A stretch of 64,000 nt of DNA from Mycosarcoma maydis (lineage: Eukaryota; Basidiomycota; Ustilaginomycetes; Ustilaginales), in contig NC_026482.1 in the NCBI RefSeq assembly GCF_000328475.2, forward strand, positions 1,240,001 to 1,304,000. The letters are read 5' to 3'. The notes under the pieces are model-generated. The model worked only from the letters and a program-made list of their open reading frames with translations, had not been told where the DNA came from and searched no databases. A program made the position numbers and the translations under genes. This document shows positions 58,333-64,000 of this stretch, piece by piece (within the stretch, counting starts at the first letter, position 1; each line of letters starts with the position of its first letter).

Positions 58333-60227
58333 ATGGCGGACACCGATGGTACGTGTTTCGACAAAGTCCCTCTCTTTCCCGACGTAATCACAGCTACGCA
58401 TCTCCTACATTCAACATGATCGCTCCTTACCCACTACATTTCAAGTGTACCATACTGGCGTATCAGAATGGCGTATGCCTGTGCTCATTGCACCACTTCC
58501 CGCCAAGCTGATTTGATTGGACACCTTGTGTTGCTCTGCGCCATTTTATCTCGGCTGCTATCACTGTGATCGACCGCTTCGCTTCGCTTCGCCTCGTCTT
58601 GTTCAGCCCGGCGCTTTTGCCGATGCACTATCACACTGTGGTACCATGCCTATTGTGATGTCTCGACTAGGCTTGGGAGCTACATCCGTGCTTTGTGCTT
58701 GCGGTTCCCCTTAAGGCGGATCGCATCCCGCGCCTCCCCATGCTACCGTGGCACTTGCACGGATACTGTGGTGCGGTCGAATTTCGCTGAAGGTTGATTG
58801 CCCCGAAACTGTCTCTTGATCATTCAGCTTGTTCACCAGTGCGACATCTCGGAATGTCACCAGGCGATTCATTCCATTTGCTGCTAGACCATCACTTTTA
58901 CCATGCTTCTCCCACTTGTCACCTGTCCTGCCACGCCACCTCTGTCAGCCACCGTTGTTCACGACCAGACGACTAACTCGCATCCGCCCGCCCTCTTTGC
59001 CGTTCCGACCCAACAGCTCAGCAATGGAACGGCGACGCTGCCCGTGACGCTGCTCGCGAAACCGACAATGCTGCCTGGAACGGCGGCCGCAGCCCCTCGC
59101 CGAGAGGCGCTGCTACCCCTCCCCGCCGCGAGCGCGAGCGATCTCGCTCGCCTGTGCGCGCCGGGGACGAGGATCGCGGACGGTACGTATCGCCCTGGAA
59201 TCGATATCCCGCAAAGATAAAGCCATCCTCACTTACTCTTACCCTCCGACTATGATTCATAAAAATAAAAACAAAACAGCGCTGACCGCGGCAACGGCGA
59301 CAACAACCCCGGTAACAATCTCCACGTCTCTGGCCTGAGCAACCGCGCTACCGAACGCGAACTTGAAGAGGCGTTTGGCAAGTATGGAGCTGTACGTAGA
59401 TGTAACTGGTATCCGTGTCGCTCGTACAGGCATCAACGCTCGCAGAACGCTGATCGATACTTGTCTATTTGGTTTGCTCTCGGTGTCATGTCGCGCTGCA
59501 ACAGATCCAGAAAGCACAGGTAATGTACGATCCTCATAGCCGCGAGCCAAGAGGGTTCGCGTTTGTCACGTTTGAGAAGGCTGAGGATGCCGAGGCTGCC
59601 ATCACTGCTATGAATGGAGCCGACTTCCTTGGTCGCAAGATCCACGTGGAAAAAGCTCGTCGCGGACGCGCACGTACTCCCACTCCAGGCCGCTACTTTG
59701 GGCCGCCCAAGAAGGGTCGTGATGGTCCACCTGGACATTTTGGGGGGGGTGGAGGCGGATACGGTCGTGGCGCTCCGCGTGGCGGGTACGCTGATGACCG
59801 ATACGGTGGGATGCCTCCTCGTGGGTACGCGCCCGCCTACGCACCGCGCGATCCGTATGATCGATATGGTCCGCCTGCTGGTGGTCGACCTTTCTCTCCT
59901 CCTCCGATGCGTGGAGACCCCTACGATCGATACGCGCGCGGTCCACCTCCTCCGCGTGACTATGCGGCACGCGAGCGCGACTATCTTGGTCCACCGCCCC
60001 GTGGTGGTCCCGGAATGGACTACGCACCTCGCGACTTTGCTCCTCGTGGCGCTCCTGACTACGCGCCTCCTCGTGGATACCGCGACATGTCGCCTCCGCC
60101 TCCTCGTGGCGCAAGGTACGACGATCTCCCGCCTCCCCCGCCGCGTCCAGCAGGGCCCGGCGCAAGGTACGATGCCCCCCCGCGCCCCCGCTACGACGAT
60201 GCTGGCCCCCCAGTACGTCGCTACTAG
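58333..60227 (+). CDS. Tra2-like SR splicing factor (four exons)
   Basis: I assembled four exons: 58333-58348, 59017-59182, 59280-59391 and 59505-60227, for 338 residues. All introns are GT-AG and the phases fit. Exon 1 gives MADTD. Exon 2 adds an Asp/Asn/Arg-rich part with RRERERSRSPVR. Exons 3 and 4 form one RRM (about 72-150): RNP2 is LHVSGL and RNP1 is RGFAFVTF. The RRM is followed by the basic linker 'VEKARRGRARTPTPGRYFGP', as in Tra2 proteins. The C-terminus is a long Arg/Gly/Tyr/Pro-rich domain with RGYAP, DPYDRY and PPPR repeats. Tra2 proteins bind exonic enhancers and promote splicing in the nucleus. It converges with the exportin gene. Confidence 0.82.
58349..59016 (+). other. Intron 1 of the Tra2-like gene (668 bp)
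   Basis: Donor GTACGT at 58349, branch site CTAAC at 58973-58977 and acceptor AG at 59015-59016, which is the AG that keeps frame; the AG five bases later would not. Retention reaches a stop at 58417. It is unusually long compared with introns 2 and 3 (97 and 113 bp). Confidence 0.75.
59183..59279 (+). other. Intron 2 of the Tra2-like gene (97 bp)
   Basis: GTACGT donor and AAAACAG acceptor. Splicing joins a CG to a C to make an Arg codon. Confidence 0.85.
59392..59504 (+). other. Intron 3 of the Tra2-like gene (113 bp)
   Basis: GTACGT donor and TGCAACAG acceptor, phase 0. It splits the RRM between 'FGKYGA' and 'IQKAQV'. A CTGAT branch-like word lies about 55 bp before the acceptor. Confidence 0.88.
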
Positions 60228-60498
60228 CCCGCCTCCAGTCCACTCCCTATCAGCCGTTTCGCCTTGTATCATGCTACACTAACAATTCGTTCGAAATCGT
60301 GAATGTCAAGTGCTTCGTGGACATGATCTCGTGTCTGCATCACCGTTGGCTCATCAACTAGTCACAAATTGAGGTTCGTCATCTATGAGATTCAGTGTTT
60401 GCAAAACATGCAGATGCAAGGACAAGGACAAGACAGAATGAGACACGACGAATCGGGAGAGCGCATGCTTTTGTGACTGACGACTGGTCTTGAGGTGG
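60228..60498. other. Convergent spacer Tra2-like / exportin
   Basis: 271 bp of 3' spacer. No gene or strong repeat seen beyond one or two TCGTGA-type words. Confidence 0.6.
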
Positions 60499-63400
60499 TC
60501 AGCGAATGCGAATCTGGCCTCGCCATCGCGCAAGTTTGTGCTTCGTTTCATGGATCCATTCGGCGTCATCGTGACCCAATGGCCCAAGCGCCGATTCAAT
60601 CAGCTCTCTAGCTGCGCCCTCGAAAGCAGCTTGACTCTCGACCCCCGCCGAAGCTTTACCCACTGCACCAGCCAGATCTGTCGACTTGCACACTTTGATC
60701 AACGACAATAATGCAAACAACGACGTCCAGAACAACGTCGAATCCAGAGGCTCGGCCAACAACAACCGCAAAACCGATCCAAGACTGCTGTGCAAAGCTC
60801 CAACAAGTTGGGGCGTCAGTTGACTGAACTGAACCCGAACGTTTTCGCAAAACGCCACCATGCTTTCGAGTCCCAGCTGAGCACTTTCATTTTCGTCTAG
60901 CTTGATGCAAAGCGAGAGTGCCTCGACTGCTTTTGAAAGTAACGAGTTGGTCGAGCCTGCGTTCGAGGCGAGCAGAATCAGACGACTTGAAAATAGGCCA
61001 AAGATAGCCGAGGTAAGCTTGCCGAAGCCTTGTCGAAGTCGGGGTATGCTGAGCGGCTCCGGTGTTTGCAACAGTTCAAGAACGTGTTCAAACCCAATCA
61101 GACAGACGTCGCTCGTCTTGAACGGTTGAAGTTCCATCGACTGGTTAGAGCCTCCGTCATCGACGCCAGCACGAGCAGAGCCTGACAGCTCCGCTAGAAG
61201 CTCAGTCATTAGACACAGGCCTTCGTACGGCACATCGTCATCTAGAGGTGAGCCGGTTTCTGAGGCAAGAAGCAGGTGCGTCTTTTTCTTGCCTCCACCA
61301 TTCTTGCCCTCGAAGACCTGCAACAGCTCCCATGTAGCTTGATTGATACCCATGACGATGTACGGCTCAGCGCCGAAATCGAGCTCGAGCGACACGCTGA
61401 GCGTATGCAACAGTCGTAAAATCGAGACGGCAATCTCAGGTCGCGTGTCATACACTCGACAGAGCTGCGAAAATGCGCCGAAAAACTTTGAGATGAAACC
61501 GTAGACAATCTCTGCCGAGTTTGGCTGCATCGAAGACGCCAGACCTTCAAGCATGTCGAGTGACGTCTGAACAGCTGAGATCACGTCGGACCGCTGAGAG
61601 ATGGAAGCAAAGTCCACTCGCGAAAGGAGAGCGCCGAAGCGAGACTCGATCGAGGCGGTGATCTGTTTAAAGTAAAATTCGGCGGATCGCTCCGTGGGTG
61701 CGTCGGTATGCGTGGCGCCAGAGTAGATGCAGCTGACAACGGAAGCGATGAGTGCACCGTGCGTGTTGGCAGGGAGATGATCGAGTCCAGAAACAATTCC
61801 AGACACGAGCTGCTCCATCTCGGGAAGCTCAAGGAGGCAGATCATGATGCCACTTGATCGGGTGAATGTTGAAAGAACCTGAGCAAGCTGTAGCAGCACA
61901 TCAGAATCCGACATCCAGAGCTCAAGATTTTCGCAGAGTCGCTGTAGCAAAAACGTGAGCACCTGTCGACCAGCTTGATCGCCAAAAGCGCGCTGAATCG
62001 CAGTGTTAGTGGCAAAGCCTGATCGTTCATCGATCAGTAGGTAGGATGATGTCCATCGGCCCGTGAACCACAATAGCGTTTCCGTCACTTGTGGACTCGT
62101 GGCTTCCGCAGATGCAGGTCCGAAGGCGGAGAGATGCTGAAAAAGCTGCATTCCGAGCTGCATGATGAGCGCAACCGCGGGATCCTCCGGTTCTGCGCTG
62201 GTCGCGATCTCGCTGGGCACCTCAGGCGTTTCGCCCCGTGCATCATCGGCAAGGACGTGTCCTGCAATTAGGAGGAGCCAGTGGATCTGTTCCCAGGCCT
62301 GATCCATCTCGAATTCAGAGAAATTGGCCTGGCGCTGCGATTTGGAAATCAACTTATCGCACAGAGGCTGGGCAAGCTGCTGTAGAGCGCGCAGATTTTC
62401 GGCTGCCGAGGTTCGTGCAAGGTTGGCGATGGTGATGAGTTGATCCGAGTAGACATCTCGGTCCTTGGTGGTACCTTCTTGTACTTCGGATACGTCGTCT
62501 TCTCCACCAACGAACAAAGCTGCCTCGAGACGACCGTTGACGTACGGAACAAAGACCTGGTCGCGAATGCTGCCGTGCACGGCCTGGGCAAATACTTGAA
62601 CGTGGGTGTTTGGAGCGTGAGCCGCATCATGCTGTCGCAGCGACGAGGTGAGAGCTTGCCAGCAAGCCAGAAGAACGTTAATAGCGTCTTCGACGAGGAC
62701 GGCGAGATCGTCTTCTTCGTCGGTATCCTTGGGTCGGTGAAAGGCAAGACCAAAGATGACATTGCCAAGCGAAGACAGTGACGAGGTGAAGGCGAAACAA
62801 TTCTGAACGCCGTCATCGCCCGATTGCAATGACGCTGCTAGGATTTGTAGCGGTACGACAGAAACGATGATCTGGAAGGCCTGCGCCAAGAAAAGCATCG
62901 AGTTGCCCTGAGCAGAGAGAAGTTGGAAGGGAAAACTGCAAGCCTCGTCCACCAGGGACTGCAGCGTGACGCAGAGGTGTTTGCTGCGTGAAATTAGGAC
63001 AGGAACGTGCTGGGGCTTGTGGGATTGTGGTGTAAAGCTGCACGAAGACAAGATGCATTGTCGAAGACGATGCACGGCGAAAGAAATGTCTCGACTGGCC
63101 GCGCTTGATGCTTGAAGTCGAAGACCGAAACGATACGCTGAGCTGAGGAGCGATACCACGTCGTCTGACAGCAACACAGGAATAAAGGTGTCAGGCACAT
63201 GCTGTGGCCGGAGGAAGCTCTTGCCTTGGGTGGATGCAGACGAAGCGTTTGGCTCGTCATCTTCGTCCACGCCAGTGGCCAGCACTGAGTCCTCGTGTTG
63301 TGAGCGTGACTGCTGCTGCCAAGCGCTCGAGGTGAATGGGTCGAAGCGGGTAAAAGTCCAGCCGAGTAGCTTTTCGGTGGCTGACGCAGACTGGAAGAAG

Positions 63401-64000
63401 AGGGTCTGACGCCACAGAACGGCGCTACCAGGAGCGCCTGCCTCTTCCGAGATGGTGTTGTACAGAAGTTGAAAGACAGCAGTCATCAGACCTGCAAGAA
63501 CATGATTTTGGATAAGAGACTTGCACTGACGATGTTGGAGCAAATTGAGGCCAACTGCGGAGCCAGGAACGGCATGTTTCACTGTGGATTGAGCAGGTTG
63601 TGCTCGATTTCGATCCGAGGAGGAGGAGGAGGAGGAGGTGTCAAAGACGTCGTTGGCGCTGGTGAGGATGAATTCGTCGACGACAGCACGGACGAGACCC
63701 AGGCCGGCCACGATTCGTGCTAGCGCAGCAGCCGACTGGGTAGGGTCGGTCGGCCATGGAGACGGAAGTGACAAGAGACTCGCGAGCTGTGTGTTGAGAA
63801 GACTGACATGGGACTCGACGACTGCATCGAGAGCTGAATTGGTGCCTAACAGCTGACCCGCATGCTGAGACAGCTCGAGACCAAGGAGACGCTTTTCGAC
63901 GGCGATGGCAGTCTGATAGGCACGAGAGCGGAGATATTGAGGCCATGAAGCAGCTGCTTCGGAAGATCCAGACGAATGATGGCTGCGGGAGACGCAAAAG
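60499..64000 (-). CDS. XPO4: Exportin-4-like nuclear export karyopherin (5' partial)
   Basis: The longest called frame begins with TTG at 63774, but the same frame stays open to the right edge (for example 'WPQYLRSRAYQTAIAVEKR' near 63860-63915). The gene therefore runs off the window. About 1,167 C-terminal codons are present and the stop is at 60499. The protein is a helical, leucine-rich HEAT-type solenoid without low-complexity tails. The segment 'HWLLLIAGHVLADDARGETP' near residue 600 of the visible part resembles the Exportin-4 block ending in DDTQGETPLIP. The family exports eIF5A and Smad3 and imports Sox proteins in animals. Cargo in fungi is less clear. Assignment to the karyopherin-beta superfamily is stronger than to exportin-4. 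Confidence 0.65.
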   Translation of the reverse strand, partial: FCVSRSHHSSGSSEAAASWPQYLRSRAYQTAIAVEKRLLGLELSQHAGQLLGTNSALDAVVESHVSLLNTQLASLLSLPSPWPTDPTQSAAALARIVAGLGLVRAVVDEFILTSANDVFDTSSSSSSSDRNRAQPAQSTVKHAVPGSAVGLNLLQHRQCKSLIQNHVLAGLMTAVFQLLYNTISEEAGAPGSAVLWRQTLFFQSASATEKLLGWTFTRFDPFTSSAWQQQSRSQHEDSVLATGVDEDDEPNASSASTQGKSFLRPQHVPDTFIPVLLSDDVVSLLSSAYRFGLRLQASSAASRDISFAVHRLRQCILSSCSFTPQSHKPQHVPVLISRSKHLCVTLQSLVDEACSFPFQLLSAQGNSMLFLAQAFQIIVSVVPLQILAASLQSGDDGVQNCFAFTSSLSSLGNVIFGLAFHRPKDTDEEDDLAVLVEDAINVLLACWQALTSSLRQHDAAHAPNTHVQVFAQAVHGSIRDQVFVPYVNGRLEAALFVGGEDDVSEVQEGTTKDRDVYSDQLITIANLARTSAAENLRALQQLAQPLCDKLISKSQRQANFSEFEMDQAWEQIHWLLLIAGHVLADDARGETPEVPSEIATSAEPEDPAVALIMQLGMQLFQHLSAFGPASAEATSPQVTETLLWFTGRWTSSYLLIDERSGFATNTAIQRAFGDQAGRQVLTFLLQRLCENLELWMSDSDVLLQLAQVLSTFTRSSGIMICLLELPEMEQLVSGIVSGLDHLPANTHGALIASVVSCIYSGATHTDAPTERSAEFYFKQITASIESRFGALLSRVDFASISQRSDVISAVQTSLDMLEGLASSMQPNSAEIVYGFISKFFGAFSQLCRVYDTRPEIAVSILRLLHTLSVSLELDFGAEPYIVMGINQATWELLQVFEGKNGGGKKKTHLLLASETGSPLDDDVPYEGLCLMTELLAELSGSARAGVDDGGSNQSMELQPFKTSDVCLIGFEHVLELLQTPEPLSIPRLRQGFGKLTSAIFGLFSSRLILLASNAGSTNSLLSKAVEALSLCIKLDENESAQLGLESMVAFCENVRVQFSQLTPQLVGALHSSLGSVLRLLLAEPLDSTLFWTSLFALLSLIKVCKSTDLAGAVGKASAGVESQAAFEGAARELIESALGPLGHDDAEWIHETKHKLARWRGQIRIR

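Noticed and set aside
58062..58511. 149-codon plus-strand frame covering the start of the Tra2-like gene
   Set aside because: It runs through exon 1 and intron 1 in another phase. The GT donor, CTAAC branch site and frame-fitting exons support the spliced model instead.

Overview
The window looks like nuclear DNA of a smut fungus (Ustilaginaceae: Ustilago, Sporisorium, Pseudozyma or a relative). The signs are large, mostly intronless genes packed on both strands, and fungus-specific families such as NST1, MID1, SET5 and Zn2Cys6/fungal-trans regulators. Gaps between genes are filled with short near-palindromic repeats built on TCGTGA/TCACGA. Nothing bacterial, viral or plasmid-like was seen, and I found no convincing tRNA, rRNA, intact transposon or CRISPR array. 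The genus is inferred from gene style, not proven.

Layout, left to right: an Mms22/Mus7-like DNA repair protein (+, cut by the left edge); a NEPRO/Rmp1-like nucleolar protein (-); a Munc13/Ync13-like C2-MUN exocytosis protein (-); mitochondrial insertase OXA1 (+); a very large TRF-like telobox-Myb protein (-); an AAAP amino-acid permease (-); a gene-poor stretch; an FBXO31-like F-box protein (-); dihydrolipoamide dehydrogenase LPD1 (+); a large Zn2Cys6 transcription factor (+); an otubain deubiquitinase (-); a COQ8-type UbiB kinase carrying an extra C-terminal oxidoreductase-like domain (-); the calcium-channel subunit MID1 (+); a small secreted protein that is an effector candidate (-); a gene-poor stretch ending in a possible one-TM microprotein exon (+); NST1 (+); the SET/MYND methyltransferase SET5 (-); two divergently transcribed RRM splicing-factor-like genes (- and +, the second with three introns); and an exportin-4-like karyopherin (-, cut by the right edge).

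The genes form no operon or obvious biosynthetic cluster. Loose themes are mitochondria (OXA1, LPD1, COQ8), genome and telomere maintenance (MMS22, TRF-like), and RNA processing (NEPRO-like, two RRM proteins). Divergent pairs that could share a promoter region are Ync13-like/OXA1, F-box/LPD1, COQ8/MID1 and the two RRM genes.

The most interesting points are the COQ8 to oxidoreductase-like fusion, the duplicated 3' end of the MMS22-like gene in an A-B-A'-B' arrangement, the TCGTGA-core repeat family that supplies the stop codons of at least two genes, the secreted effector candidate beside MID1, and the possible TM microprotein upstream of NST1. Several computed reading frames start at non-ATG codons. 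I moved those starts to the first in-frame ATG (TRF-like, COQ8, MID1, SET5), or treated the gene as running off the window (MMS22-like, exportin).
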